A stretch of DNA of 64,000 nucleotides, from assembly GCF_900117425.1 (NCBI RefSeq), contig NZ_FPEH01000011.1, positions 186,001-250,000 of the forward strand, in the 5' to 3' direction. The notes under the pieces were generated by a model that ran no database searches, was not told the DNA's origin, and was given only the letters and a program-made list of their open reading frames with translations. Source of the stretch: Novosphingobium sp. NDB2Meth1 (GTDB taxonomy: Bacteria; Pseudomonadota; Alphaproteobacteria; Sphingomonadales; Sphingomonadaceae). Both the position numbers and the translations under genes were made by a program. Shown here piece by piece: positions 1-8,737 of the stretch. Position 1 is the first letter of the stretch; the number at the start of each line of letters is the position of its first letter.

Positions 1-1355
1 AACCGCTCCCGCTCAAGACCGGTCGCAGCCGCCTGATCTCCGCCGCATCGCTGGCCGAAGCCGAAGCGGCCAATGCGCGGCCCGAGCCCGAACCCTTCGA
101 GCCGGAACCCGAACCGGCCGAGCCTGAACCGGAAGCACCGACTCCGTCATTGCCCACCCCGCTCGCAGCCGCACGGCAGCAGGCCCTTGTCCTGCGCCAG
201 CACTTCCCGCCGCACCGCGCGCCCGAGGGTCGCAGCTGGCTGGGCGGCACCCCGGTGCTCCCCGGCGCGGCGGAATGGCCGGTGGGTCCGGCCACGGGTA
301 AACCGCTCCACTTCCTGCTCCAGCTCGATCTTTCCGAAGTGCCCGATGAGGCGGGCCTTGGCCTGCTGCCCACCGAAGGCGCGCTCGCGCTGTTCCTCGA
401 TCTCGACTGGGGCCCGGGCGAAGCGTTCCGCGTGCTCCATGCGCAAGGCTATGCCGGCACGCCGTGGCACGCGCTCGAAGTGCCGCCGACGCTGGCGATG
501 GCCTATGGCGACGAGGCCGCGCTGGTCTGGCCTTGGGCGCTGACGCCCGAGCACGGCACGCAGCTCCTTCCGCGCTGGCCCATCGCGCCGCGGCTGATCG
601 CGCTGCCGGAAACCGAGACGCCGGGCTGGCCGCACAATGCGGATACCGCGCGCGCCCTGCTCGCCGCGCAAGGCGTGGACGAACTCGCACCCGGCCTGAC
701 ACCAGCGGATTTCCATGGCGCTGACGGACAAGGCTTTGAACCGCTCTGGTACGGCTATCCGCAGGACTGGATCACCGTCCAGATCGTCTGCGCCGCGCTC
801 GTGCGCGAGGTGGACCGCGCCGCACGCACTGTGCTCGATGATCCCTACCCCGGCCTCGAGACCGAGGAACGCGCCGCCCAGATCAAGGCCGTGCGCGAGG
901 AAGCGCAGGCCTGGTTCGATCACGCGCTGAACAACCCCGCGCTCACCCCGCTCGCCCCGCCGGTGCGCAAGGCCTTCTGGGACTGGCTCTCGACCCACCG
1001 CGCGCTCGCCGAGCACGTGATGCCCGCCGCCGTCGAAGCCGCCATCGAGACCACACTCCACGCCTCGCCTGAAGAAGCCGCCAAGTTCCCCGAAGAAGTA
1101 ACGGCCCGCGTCGCCTGGCGCCACGCCCTCGCCCGCCGCACCCCCGAAGGCGTGATCGCCCCGCCGCCCGCGCGCCTGCTCGCGCCCGCCAGCGGCCACG
1201 CGGACCTTGCCGGCACGCACCTGCTACTGCTCGAACTGCCGGACAACCCCGCGCTGGGCCATCACTTCGGAGGCAACGCACTGCAATGGTGGATCACTGC
1301 GGCGGATCTGGCGGACCGGCGGTTTGAGAACGTGGTGATGACGCGGGCGCAGTGA
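1..1355 (+). CDS. DUF1963 (YwqG-like) protein, 5' end outside the window
   Basis: The reading frame is open from the first bases of the window, so the gene begins upstream. A TTG near position 150 is the first start-like codon inside, but the frame before it encodes a Pro/Glu-rich stretch (about residues 25-48 of the visible part, repeated PEPE units) that looks like a flexible linker between an unseen N-terminal part and the visible domain. The rest has the feel of a DUF1963 protein: an early LGGTPVLP segment, 'HFLLQLDLSEVP' and an acidic 'ALFLDLDWGPGEAFRVL' block, then a C-terminal half ending in 'LLLLELPDN..LGHHFGGNALQWWI'. DUF1963 proteins have no settled biochemical role. The domain name is family recognition; the linker and the truncation are seen directly. 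Confidence 0.7.
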   Translation, partial: PLPLKTGRSRLISAASLAEAEAANARPEPEPFEPEPEPAEPEPEAPTPSLPTPLAAARQQALVLRQHFPPHRAPEGRSWLGGTPVLPGAAEWPVGPATGKPLHFLLQLDLSEVPDEAGLGLLPTEGALALFLDLDWGPGEAFRVLHAQGYAGTPWHALEVPPTLAMAYGDEAALVWPWALTPEHGTQLLPRWPIAPRLIALPETETPGWPHNADTARALLAAQGVDELAPGLTPADFHGADGQGFEPLWYGYPQDWITVQIVCAALVREVDRAARTVLDDPYPGLETEERAAQIKAVREEAQAWFDHALNNPALTPLAPPVRKAFWDWLSTHRALAEHVMPAAVEAAIETTLHASPEEAAKFPEEVTARVAWRHALARRTPEGVIAPPPARLLAPASGHADLAGTHLLLLELPDNPALGHHFGGNALQWWITAADLADRRFENVVMTRAQ

Positions 1356-1426
1356 GAGAACTCATGGGGCTGTATGACAGGTTTCGCCCAGTTGCGGACA
1401 TCGAACTGCTGTGAGACTGTCCGAGG

Positions 1427-1810
1427 ATGTCCAGCATCTTTTTCCGCGGCGCCTTGATGCTGAGCCCCCTGTTGGGACTGGCCACCGCAAGCTGTAGCAG
1501 CAACCCGCCTAAGCATTTGAGCTTGTCGGAGCGTCAGATGTGCATTGCTCAGCACGGCTACGAGAGCCTCAGCGCCTTCGGCTATCCCATTTGCCAGCTC
1601 CACTATTCGGACGCTGGCAAGACCTGTAGCGGGAAGGCGGATTGTTTGGGGCAGTGTCGCTTGAGTGTCGATGGTCCGCACGAAACCCCGCGCCCATTAG
1701 CGGGGCAGGCAGCAAAGGGCCTGTGCACGGCGGAGAGATATAGTCCCGGATGCTTTGTGACGATTGAGGGCGGTAAGGTGACGGCGGGCGGTGCCATTTG
1801 CGAAGAGTGA
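1427..1810 (+). CDS. Small cysteine-rich exported protein, possible lipoprotein
   Basis: A 127-residue protein I do not recognise. Residues 1-23 form a signal peptide (Met-start, hydrophobic LMLSPLLGLATAS) running into a cysteine, which could be a weak lipobox. Nine cysteines are present: that one plus eight in the mature part (motifs QMC, PIC, KTC, ADC, GQC, GLC, PGC, AIC), enough for four disulfides, so a small disulfide-stabilised periplasmic or surface protein is likely. It stands alone between the DUF1963 gene and a convergent phosphatase, with base composition less GC-rich than its neighbours, which may indicate later acquisition. No function is assigned. Confidence 0.55.
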   Translation: MSSIFFRGALMLSPLLGLATASCSSNPPKHLSLSERQMCIAQHGYESLSAFGYPICQLHYSDAGKTCSGKADCLGQCRLSVDGPHETPRPLAGQAAKGLCTAERYSPGCFVTIEGGKVTAGGAICEE

Positions 1811-1867
1811 GGAACGCCCACTTCCCACCGAAAAGCGGCGACCTGATCCGCAACCTGCGCACGCCCC

Positions 1868-2650
1868 TCACACCACCAGCCGTTCCTCCAGCCGCGCCAC
1901 CAGCGCCGCATCCGCGCCCAGCACCGCCTCGGCATAAGCCTCGAACGTGCCGTGCTCGCGCTCCATCGCGGCGAAGGCCTGATCGAGAAACTCCGGCTGC
2001 ACCGACATGATCATGCGCAGCGCATCATCGGTCATCGAACGTCCGAAGCTCTCGCGGATGTTCGCCGCCGCCGCCGCGATCCGCGCCTCGGAATTGCCGG
2101 CCGTGTTGGTGAGGAGGTAGTCCGCCATCACGTCATCGGCATGCACCCCCAGCAGGCGGTGGACAATCGCGGCGCCCACGCCGGTGCGGTCCTTGCCGGC
2201 AAAGCAGTGCAGCAGGCTCGGCCCATGGTCCTCGGCGAGCGTCTGCAGATAGAGCCGGAACGTGCCCACCAGCACCGGGCGGAACGGCAGCTTGTCGTAA
2301 AGCTTCACCATCGCGGCCCGCGCATCGTCCACCGTGCGCACGCCAGCCGCCGCCTCGTCGTGCACGGCCTTGCCGTGATCGCCCGCCGTTTCGCCGGGGT
2401 GGAACACCACCTGCCCCGCCCACTCTTGGTGGCGCAGGCAGGGGAACAGCGCGCGCTCGCTGTCCCCCCGCAGATCGATCACCCGCGCGATGCCAATGCG
2501 GTGGACCTCGTCCAGATCCTGAAGCGTCGCCCCGAAGTGATGGCCAGACCGCCACAAATGCCCGGTGCGCAGCGTGCCGCCGCGCGCGCGGTAGCCACCA
2601 TAGTCGCGAAAGTTGTGAATGCCGGAGAGCGGCAGAACGCGGTTTTGCAT
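1868..2650 (-). CDS. Tyrosine-protein phosphatase (Y_phosphatase3 family)
   Basis: A 260-residue protein of the MptpB-like tyrosine/dual-specificity phosphatase family. The start carries the family's 'NFRDYGGY' block (residues 13-20), followed by 'LWRSGHH' and 'VIDLRGDSER'. The catalytic P-loop is plain: HCFAGKDRTG, that is C-x5-R with the nucleophilic cysteine in about the middle of the protein. There is no signal peptide, so it is cytoplasmic. Bacterial members act on phosphotyrosine and sometimes phosphoinositides; the substrate cannot be read here. It ends close to the convergent small Cys-rich gene and lies just downstream of the M20 peptidase on the same strand (gap about 63 bp), so co-transcription is possible. 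Confidence 0.88.
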   Translation of the reverse strand: MQNRVLPLSGIHNFRDYGGYRARGGTLRTGHLWRSGHHFGATLQDLDEVHRIGIARVIDLRGDSERALFPCLRHQEWAGQVVFHPGETAGDHGKAVHDEAAAGVRTVDDARAAMVKLYDKLPFRPVLVGTFRLYLQTLAEDHGPSLLHCFAGKDRTGVGAAIVHRLLGVHADDVMADYLLTNTAGNSEARIAAAAANIRESFGRSMTDDALRMIMSVQPEFLDQAFAAMEREHGTFEAYAEAVLGADAALVARLEERLVV

Positions 2651-2713
2651 GGGTACAGCCTTTGTCAGATCAGCCGCGCCAATGCCACCTGATCAAGACG
2701 ACAGGATTGCACC

Positions 2714-3913
2714 TCACGCAAAGCCTTCCGCGAGGAACCGCTCGGCACACCCCGCCAGCATCGCCGAGCCCAGCGGCATCACGCTTTCATCCAGCATCAT
2801 CCGCGTCGAATGGATCGAGCAGCAGCTTTTCCAGTCCGCCCCTTCAGGCGCGACGCCGAGAAAGAACATCGCCCCCGGCGTCTGCTCGAGCACATAGGAG
2901 AAGTCCTCCGCGCCCATGATCGGATGCGCCAGCCGGTGGAAACGGCCCTCCCCGCCGATCTCCTCCGCCACTTTCGCGCCCAGATCGACCGCGCGCGCAT
3001 CGCAGATCGTCACCGGAAAGCCCGGAATGATCGCAGTCTGCGCCGTCAGCCCATGAGCGGCGGCAATATGCTCGGCGAGCTTGGGCAGCGCTTCGTGCAG
3101 CTTCGCGCGGCTGGCAGGAGACAGCGTGCGGATCGTACCCAGCAGATGCGCGCTGTCCGGGATCACGTTGTAAGCCGTCCCTGCCTCGATCTTCGCCACC
3201 GTCGCAACGACCGGATCGGCAACCGAGAACTTGCGCGTCACCATCGCCTGAATGGCGCTCACGATCTCGCAGGCGACGGGGATCGGATCGAGCGTGTCGT
3301 GCGGCATCGAGGCGTGGCCGCCGTCGCCCTTCACGGTGATCTCGAAGCGGTCCGCCGATGCGAGCAGCGGCCCGGCGCGCCCGGCGATCATGCCGTGCGG
3401 GCTGTTGGGCATGATGTGGAGCGCAAAGGCCGCGTCCGCCTTGGGCTCCAGCAACCCGTCCTCGATCATGAACCGCGCGCCGTGGTGTCCTTCCTCGCCC
3501 GGCTGGAACATGAACTGCACTTCGCCCGCAAGGTGTTCGCGCCGCGCGCAGAGCAGCTCCGCCGCCCCCGCCAGCATCGCCGTATGCGCATCGTGCCCGC
3601 AAGCATGCATGCGGCCCGCAAACTGCGAGGCGAACTCGAGCCCCGTCTCTTCGGGCATTTCCAGCGCGTCCATATCCCCGCGCAGCAGCACACGCCGCCC
3701 ATTTCCGCCACCGCACTTCAGCGTCGCGACCAGCCCCGTCGTCGAAGGCCCTTCCCGCCACGTCAGCGGCAAATGCGCCAGCGCTGCGCGGACCTTGTCC
3801 CGCGTCAACGGCGTGTGCAGCCCCAGTTCCGGCTCGGCATGGATCGCGCGCCTGAGCGCCGTGATCTGCGGCTCAAGGCTTCGCGCCTGTTCGAGAAGAT
3901 CGGGATGCAGCAT
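2714..3913 (-). CDS. M20 family amidohydrolase/peptidase
   Basis: A 399-residue member of the M20D amidohydrolases (hippurate hydrolase / N-acyl amino acid amidohydrolase group), which cleave acyl-amino acids with a two-metal centre. Metal-binding motifs appear in the expected order: RGDMDAL, HACGHDAHT, then GEEG with the catalytic glutamate, and GAEDFS near the C-terminus. The central dimerisation domain is marked by 'GDGGHASMPH'. An AAGGAG ribosome-binding site lies six bases before the ATG. There is no signal peptide, so it acts in the cytoplasm. The precise acyl or amino acid substrate is not determinable. Confidence 0.9.
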   Translation of the reverse strand: MLHPDLLEQARSLEPQITALRRAIHAEPELGLHTPLTRDKVRAALAHLPLTWREGPSTTGLVATLKCGGGNGRRVLLRGDMDALEMPEETGLEFASQFAGRMHACGHDAHTAMLAGAAELLCARREHLAGEVQFMFQPGEEGHHGARFMIEDGLLEPKADAAFALHIMPNSPHGMIAGRAGPLLASADRFEITVKGDGGHASMPHDTLDPIPVACEIVSAIQAMVTRKFSVADPVVATVAKIEAGTAYNVIPDSAHLLGTIRTLSPASRAKLHEALPKLAEHIAAAHGLTAQTAIIPGFPVTICDARAVDLGAKVAEEIGGEGRFHRLAHPIMGAEDFSYVLEQTPGAMFFLGVAPEGADWKSCCSIHSTRMMLDESVMPLGSAMLAGCAERFLAEGFA

Positions 3914-3945
3914 CGGGGGCTCCTTCGGCGAAAAGCAGATGCAGT

Positions 3946-5004
3946 CTAGGATCGCACCGGGGCACTTGTCGAGGTGGCCCTATCCGCCCCCCCCCATCCA
4001 CCTGCGTCTATCCGCCGCGTCAGTGCGGCAAGCGGCGCTGCGGCATCATAGGCGACGCCGCGCCCCTCGGTCCGGCGCACCCCCAGCCGCGCGAACAGGC
4101 GCGCCTCGTCGACTACCACCGGCGTTCTCGCCCAGCGCGTATAGAGCCGCGCCAGCACCGGCTGGCCAATGGCGGCATCGCCCGCCTGCATGGTCTGTTC
4201 GGGCGACCAGTCCGCCACATTGCCCCCGCTCGCGCGGTTGATCGCGATCAGCGCATCACGCAGCGTCTTGCGGCCCCCGGTCGCCTCGAAAATCGCGATC
4301 TCGGCTTCGAGCCAGAACGCCGCGCCGCCCCAGTAGAGCCGCCCATGCTCCAAGGTGCCGTCCATCCCGCCATCGTCCGCCGCTGCCTTGCCGCGCGGCA
4401 GCCCATCGATCGCCTGCCGCCAGATCTCGCTCGCCGGCAATTGCCCTGCGCGGACCCGGGCCACAGGCTCGACCCATGTCGCATTGCCTTCCTGCAGCCA
4501 CAGCGCCCGGCGCGGCAGATCGGGAAACGCACAGTGCACCATTTCGTGCACGAGGATCCAGTCGTCGTCGAAGGTGGCCTTGGTGGTGGCGACGCCGACA
4601 TGCTGGCGCGTGATCGAGCCGTTGTAGCCCCAAGTCGTCGCATGGCCGACGCGGGCGCCCGGCTCGGCGATCAGGAACAGCGTGTATTCGGCCATCGGGA
4701 ACACGCCGTAATAGGCCGTGGTCGCCGCGATGCCCCGGCGCACCCAATCGAGCACGAGCGCGCGGTCCAGCCCCGGCGCGCCTTCGGCAAAGACAACCCG
4801 CACGCGCCGCTCGCCCGCCTCCAGCAGGACAGCCGGATGATGCGGCACCGCCTCGTACAAGTCGTCGGGACTGTCTTCATAGGGTTTGCTGCCAGTCTCG
4901 GCATATCCGCGCGCACCCAGCGCGACCAGGCCGGCGAGGCTTCCCAGCACAGTTCGGCGTCGGACCATGGGGCGCCTTCTCAAGACCGGCGCGGGCTTGC
5001 GCAT
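3946..5004 (-). CDS. Tat-exported zinc metallopeptidase-like protein
   Basis: A 352-residue protein whose N-terminus holds a twin-arginine signal: RRRTVLGSLAGLVALGARG, with an alternative start at the internal Met of MVRRRT. The mature part has a HEMVH motif (HExxH zinc site) in 'WILVHEMVHCAFPDLP', followed 15-20 residues later by 'LWLQEGNATW', whose glutamate is placed like the third ligand of gluzincins. A later 'LYWGGAAFWLEAEI' segment resembles M61-type peptidases. A periplasmic aminopeptidase-like enzyme is inferred. It is transcribed away from the thiolase gene, sharing a 105-bp divergent region. Confidence 0.7.
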   Translation of the reverse strand: MRKPAPVLRRRPMVRRRTVLGSLAGLVALGARGYAETGSKPYEDSPDDLYEAVPHHPAVLLEAGERRVRVVFAEGAPGLDRALVLDWVRRGIAATTAYYGVFPMAEYTLFLIAEPGARVGHATTWGYNGSITRQHVGVATTKATFDDDWILVHEMVHCAFPDLPRRALWLQEGNATWVEPVARVRAGQLPASEIWRQAIDGLPRGKAAADDGGMDGTLEHGRLYWGGAAFWLEAEIAIFEATGGRKTLRDALIAINRASGGNVADWSPEQTMQAGDAAIGQPVLARLYTRWARTPVVVDEARLFARLGVRRTEGRGVAYDAAAPLAALTRRIDAGGWGGADRATSTSAPVRS

Positions 5005-5073
5005 CGTGCTTTACGGTGCGACGGCGCGATGGGTTACAGCACCGATCCCCCTTGCACATCGGCCCACCCCGGT

Positions 5074-5089
5074 TTAATCGCTCGATTAA
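5074..5089. promoter_or_regulatory. Perfect palindrome before the thiolase gene (operator candidate)
   Basis: TTAATCG-CT-CGATTAA is a perfect 7+7 inverted repeat with a two-base centre, AT-rich against the local background. It ends 20 bases before the thiolase ATG, within the divergent region shared with the Tat-exported peptidase. Size and symmetry fit a dimeric repressor such as a TetR-family regulator. The regulator is not identified. Confidence 0.5.
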
Positions 5090-5109
5090 CGCATTTGGGA
5101 GAGTCTGTC

Positions 5110-6360
5110 ATGGCCGAAGCCTATATCATCGACGCCGTCCGCACCCCGCGCGGGATCGGCAAGCCCGGCAAGGGCGCGCTGTCGCACCTGCACCCGCAGC
5201 ATCTCGCCGCCACCGTCATGAAGGCGATTGCCGAGCGCAACAACCTCGACACCGGCACCGTCGACGACATCATCTGGTCGACCTCCAGCCAGGTCGACAA
5301 GCAGGGCGGCGATCTTGGCCGCATGGCCGCGCTCGCCGCGGGCTTCAACATCAGCGCCAGCGGCACCACGCTTGATCGGTTCTGCGGCGGCGGCATCACT
5401 TCGGTGAACCTTGCCGCGGCCAGCGTCATGTCGGGCATGGAAGACTGCGTCATCGCCGGCGGCACCGAAATGATGAGCTTCACCGCCGCCAACGCCGCCG
5501 CGATGGCGAATGCCGGCTTCCCGCCGCGCCTGATGGGCTCGGGCAACAAGGCGCTCGACGAGATGCACCCGCAGTCGCACCAGGGCATTTGCGGCGACGC
5601 CATCGCCACCATCGAAGGCATCGACCGCGAAGCGCTCGATGCGCTCGCCCTCGTCAGCCAGCAGCGCGCCGACCGCGCGATTCGGGAAGGCCGCTTCGCC
5701 AAGTCGGTCGTGCCGGTCTACAACGAGGACGGCACCGTCGCGCTCGACCACGAGGAATTTCCCCGCCCCGAAACAACCGCCGAAGGCCTTGCCAGCCTCA
5801 AGCCCGCGTTCGCCGGGATGATGGACTTCGACCTCGGCGGCGGCGTGACCTTCCGCAAGCAGATCAACCGCCGTTATCCGGACGTGGACATCAAGCCCGT
5901 CCATCACGCTGGCAACTCGTCGGGCGTCGTCGATGGCGCCGCCGCGCTGCTCATCACCTCGCCCGCCTACGCCGAAAAGCACGGGCTGAAGCCCCGCGCG
6001 CGCATCGTCGCCTATGCCAACCAGGGCGATGACCCGACGCTGATGCTCAATGCGCCCGTCCCCGCGGCCAAGAAGGTCCTCGCCAAGGCCGGCCTCACCA
6101 AGGACGACATCGACGTCTGGGAAATCAACGAGGCTTTCGCCGTCGTCGCCGAAAAATTCATCCGCGATCTCGATCTCGACCGCGAAAAGGTGAACATCAA
6201 CGGCGGCGCGATGGCGCTCGGCCACCCCATCGGCGCGACCGGCTCGATCCTCATCGGCACCGCGCTCGATGAACTCGAGCGTTCGGGCGGTCGCTACGGC
6301 CTTGTCACGATGTGCGCGGCCGGCGGCATGGCCCCGGCGATCATCATCGAACGCATTTGA
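5110..6360 (+). CDS. Acetyl-CoA acyltransferase (thiolase)
   Basis: A 416-residue type II thiolase that either cleaves 3-ketoacyl-CoA or condenses acetyl-CoA. The start at the ATG of MAEAYIIDAVRTPRG is chosen because the family begins this way and a GGGAGAG sequence precedes it; the frame is open far upstream but that part is the antisense of the peptidase gene. The acylated cysteine is C92 in 'DRFCGGG'. NEAFAVV, GHPIGATG and the C-terminal 'MCAAGGMAP', with the second catalytic cysteine, are all intact. It is followed by a hairpin terminator and a dienelactone-hydrolase-like gene. A FadA/PaaJ-like degradative role is likely but cannot be separated from biosynthetic PhaA by sequence reading alone. 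Confidence 0.93.
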   Translation: MAEAYIIDAVRTPRGIGKPGKGALSHLHPQHLAATVMKAIAERNNLDTGTVDDIIWSTSSQVDKQGGDLGRMAALAAGFNISASGTTLDRFCGGGITSVNLAAASVMSGMEDCVIAGGTEMMSFTAANAAAMANAGFPPRLMGSGNKALDEMHPQSHQGICGDAIATIEGIDREALDALALVSQQRADRAIREGRFAKSVVPVYNEDGTVALDHEEFPRPETTAEGLASLKPAFAGMMDFDLGGGVTFRKQINRRYPDVDIKPVHHAGNSSGVVDGAAALLITSPAYAEKHGLKPRARIVAYANQGDDPTLMLNAPVPAAKKVLAKAGLTKDDIDVWEINEAFAVVAEKFIRDLDLDREKVNINGGAMALGHPIGATGSILIGTALDELERSGGRYGLVTMCAAGGMAPAIIIERI

Positions 6361-6382
6361 TCCGCAACTGAAAATCGCTTGG

Positions 6383-6416
6383 AAGACCCGGATGGTGCCA
6401 TCACCCTCCGGGTCTT
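6383..6416 (+). terminator. Hairpin terminator after the thiolase
   Basis: A perfect 10-bp stem (AAGACCCGGA / TCCGGGTCTT) with a 14-base loop begins 22 bases after the thiolase stop. The downstream tract is only weakly T-rich (TTGTCGT), so termination may be partial and the next gene may be reached by read-through. Confidence 0.6.
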
Positions 6417-6439
6417 GTCGTATCCGGGGGGAGCCACAC

Positions 6440-7231
6440 ATGAAAAGTCCCGAAGCCTTCGCCGGCTACGAAGCCTTCGATTTCACCGATGGCCCCTACA
6501 CCCGCCGCGTGTGGCGCAAGGGCAGCGGCCCTGCCGTCATCGTTATGCACGAGATCCCCAATCTCCACCCGCAAGTGCTGCGCTTTGCCGACCGCGTCGC
6601 GGCGCAGGGGATGACCGTTTATTGCCCGAGCCTTTTCGGCGAGGATGGCCGCATGCCGTCACAGGCCTATGCGCTCGGCCAGATGCTCTGGACGATCTGT
6701 GTGCGCCGCGAATTCAACGTCTGGGCAAACGGCAAATCCAGCCCCATCGTCGATTGGCTCCGCGCTCTGGCCCGCAAGGCGCATGCCGATTGCGGCGGGC
6801 GCGGCGTGGGCGCGGTCGGCATGTGCCTGACAGGCGGCTTCGCGCTCGCCATGATGACCGAGCCGGCGGTCGTCGCTCCCGTCCTGTCGCAGCCGTCCTT
6901 GCCACTGGGCAAGAAGGGTGCCGGGCGCATCGATGCGAGCGCGGAGGAAATCGCCTGCGCCAAGCGCCGCTTTGCGGAGGAGGACCTCTCGATGAAGGCG
7001 CTGCGCTTCACCAGTGACAAGCTCGTCCCCGATGCCCGCTTCGCCATGCTGCGCGCAACCTTTGGCGATCGCTGCGAGACGATCGACCTCACCGACGCCG
7101 AAGCCAATCCCGCTGCGCCCATCGCACCGCATTCCGTGCTCACCTGGCACCTGATCGACGAACCGGGGAGCAAGACCAAGCAGGTCGAGGAAGACGTCAT
7201 CGCCTTCTTCAAGCAGCGCACGGCCGACTGA
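6440..7231 (+). CDS. Dienelactone hydrolase family protein
   Basis: A 263-residue alpha/beta hydrolase of the dienelactone hydrolase family. It starts at MKSPEAF after a GGGGGGAG ribosome-binding site. The nucleophile elbow is GMCLTGG with a cysteine (C129), as in true dienelactone hydrolases, and the 'MHEIPNLHP' segment supplies the glutamate (E38) that activates this cysteine in the family. Candidate triad partners are D193 or D198 and H231 or H237. There is no signal peptide. Many such genes in soil bacteria sit outside chlorocatechol pathways, so the substrate is open. It ends 3 bp from the convergent M28 peptidase gene. Confidence 0.85.
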   Translation: MKSPEAFAGYEAFDFTDGPYTRRVWRKGSGPAVIVMHEIPNLHPQVLRFADRVAAQGMTVYCPSLFGEDGRMPSQAYALGQMLWTICVRREFNVWANGKSSPIVDWLRALARKAHADCGGRGVGAVGMCLTGGFALAMMTEPAVVAPVLSQPSLPLGKKGAGRIDASAEEIACAKRRFAEEDLSMKALRFTSDKLVPDARFAMLRATFGDRCETIDLTDAEANPAAPIAPHSVLTWHLIDEPGSKTKQVEEDVIAFFKQRTAD

Positions 7232-7234
7232 CCC

Positions 7235-8569
7235 CTAGTCCGCCGGCGCGATCTCCTCCGCCGCATTCGCGACCACGCCCAGCACCGCCGCCCAGGCATC
7301 GACATTCTGCGTCAGTGCGGCGCGGTCGATCTTGTCGAGCGTGTCGTCGGGCGTGTGGTGAATGTCGAAGTAGTGCGTCATGTCCTGCGTCAGGTCGATC
7401 ACTGCCAGCTTCTGAGCCTTGATCACCGGGCCGACATCCGCCCCGCCCTCGACTTCGCCCTTGCCGCGCACGATCCCCAGCGGCGCCAGCGAGGCAGCCA
7501 CCTTGTCCGCCAGCGCGGCGTTCGAAGGCGCAAACTTCATCTCGACCCGCCAGATGCGGTCAGAGCCAGAATCGCTTTCCATCGCGAGCGCATGCCGCTC
7601 CGGATGCGCCTTGGCATACGCCGCGCCGCCCGCCGCGCCGATTTCCTCCGCGCCCGCCAGCAGCACGCGGATCGTGCGCAAGGTCGGCCCTGCGCTTTGC
7701 GCCTTCAGGGCGGCTGCCGTCACAATCGCACAGCCCGCGCCGTCATCCAGCGCGCCGGTGCCCAGATCCCAGCTGTCGAGATGGCAGCCGACGAGGATCG
7801 GCGGCAAAGCCGGATTGCGCCCCGGCAGGTCGCCGATCACGTTGCCGGTAGGCAAACTCTCTGCTGTCCGCCCGGTGAGGGTCAGCGCCATGCGCAGCGC
7901 TTTGCCCTTGCCGATCAGCCGCACCAGCATGTCTGCATCCGGGTTCGACATCGCTGCCGCAGGGATCGGCGTCACACCCGCTGGCCAGTTGGTCACCCCG
8001 GTGTGCGGATTGCGGTGGCTGTCCGTCCCGATCGAGCGGATCACGATGGCCGCCGCACCCTTGGTCGAGGCCACGGCCGGCCCCGCCCGCCGCGCCTGTC
8101 CATAGGGCCCATAGCCGCTGCCGTCCTGCGCCGCCCTCATCGCATGATCGAGGAACACGATCTTGCCTGTCAGCGATCCCGCAGGCGCCGCCTGCAGCGC
8201 ATCGAGTGAGGCGAAATAGACCACCTCGGCCTCGATCCCCGCATCCGGCGTCGTTCCGCTGAAACCCAGCGCGCTCACCGCCAGCCTCTGCGGCACCGGC
8301 ACGGTCAGCCGCGCCGCATCGGTCCCGCGAACATAGGCGCGCGTCGTTGCGGGTTCGATGGCCACATTGCGGAAGCCCATGGCCTTGAGCTTGTCTGCCG
8401 CCCAAGCCCGCCCACGCGCTTCGGCCTCGCTCCCGGCGAGGCGCTGGCCGACTTCGCTGGTGAGCCCGGCGATGAAGTCCCATGCCGTGTCGTCCGCTGG
8501 AGGTGCCGCCATCGCCGCACCGGGAAAGAGCGCCGCCAGCAGCGCCAGCTTTCGAAAAGTCGCCATCAT
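7235..8569 (-). CDS. Exported M28 family zinc peptidase
   Basis: A 444-residue protein with a cleavable signal peptide (MMATFRKLALLAALFPGAAMA) and an M28 aminopeptidase/carboxypeptidase Q-like catalytic domain. Two-zinc ligands can be followed: GCHLDSWDLGTGALDDGAG (His and bridging Asp), the AEEIG pair with the catalytic Glu, 'MESDSGSD' and a C-terminal 'HHTPDDT' His. The region between signal and catalytic domain (about residues 110-240) fits a protease-associated insert. A GGGAG ribosome-binding site precedes the first of two adjacent ATGs. It probably trims peptides in the periplasm. The frame continues open upstream into the antisense of ettA, which is not coding. Confidence 0.9.
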   Translation of the reverse strand: MMATFRKLALLAALFPGAAMAAPPADDTAWDFIAGLTSEVGQRLAGSEAEARGRAWAADKLKAMGFRNVAIEPATTRAYVRGTDAARLTVPVPQRLAVSALGFSGTTPDAGIEAEVVYFASLDALQAAPAGSLTGKIVFLDHAMRAAQDGSGYGPYGQARRAGPAVASTKGAAAIVIRSIGTDSHRNPHTGVTNWPAGVTPIPAAAMSNPDADMLVRLIGKGKALRMALTLTGRTAESLPTGNVIGDLPGRNPALPPILVGCHLDSWDLGTGALDDGAGCAIVTAAALKAQSAGPTLRTIRVLLAGAEEIGAAGGAAYAKAHPERHALAMESDSGSDRIWRVEMKFAPSNAALADKVAASLAPLGIVRGKGEVEGGADVGPVIKAQKLAVIDLTQDMTHYFDIHHTPDDTLDKIDRAALTQNVDAWAAVLGVVANAAEEIAPAD

Positions 8570-8737
8570 CACATCTCCCGACAGGCCGCCATGCGCCTGC
8601 AATGCCCGCCGCCAAACAGAAACGCCACCCGATTTCGATAGCTCCGCGGCATGCCCGCTCACCCCGCTTGCCCGCCGCCCCGCGCCCCTGTAGAGCGCGC
8701 CGCAACTCCATACTTTTTCGAGATCAAGGACCCTGCG

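Noticed and set aside
4345..5109. Upstream extension of the thiolase frame
   Set aside because: It is antisense to the Tat-exported peptidase; thiolases start at the MAEAYIIDAV equivalent, which has a ribosome-binding site.
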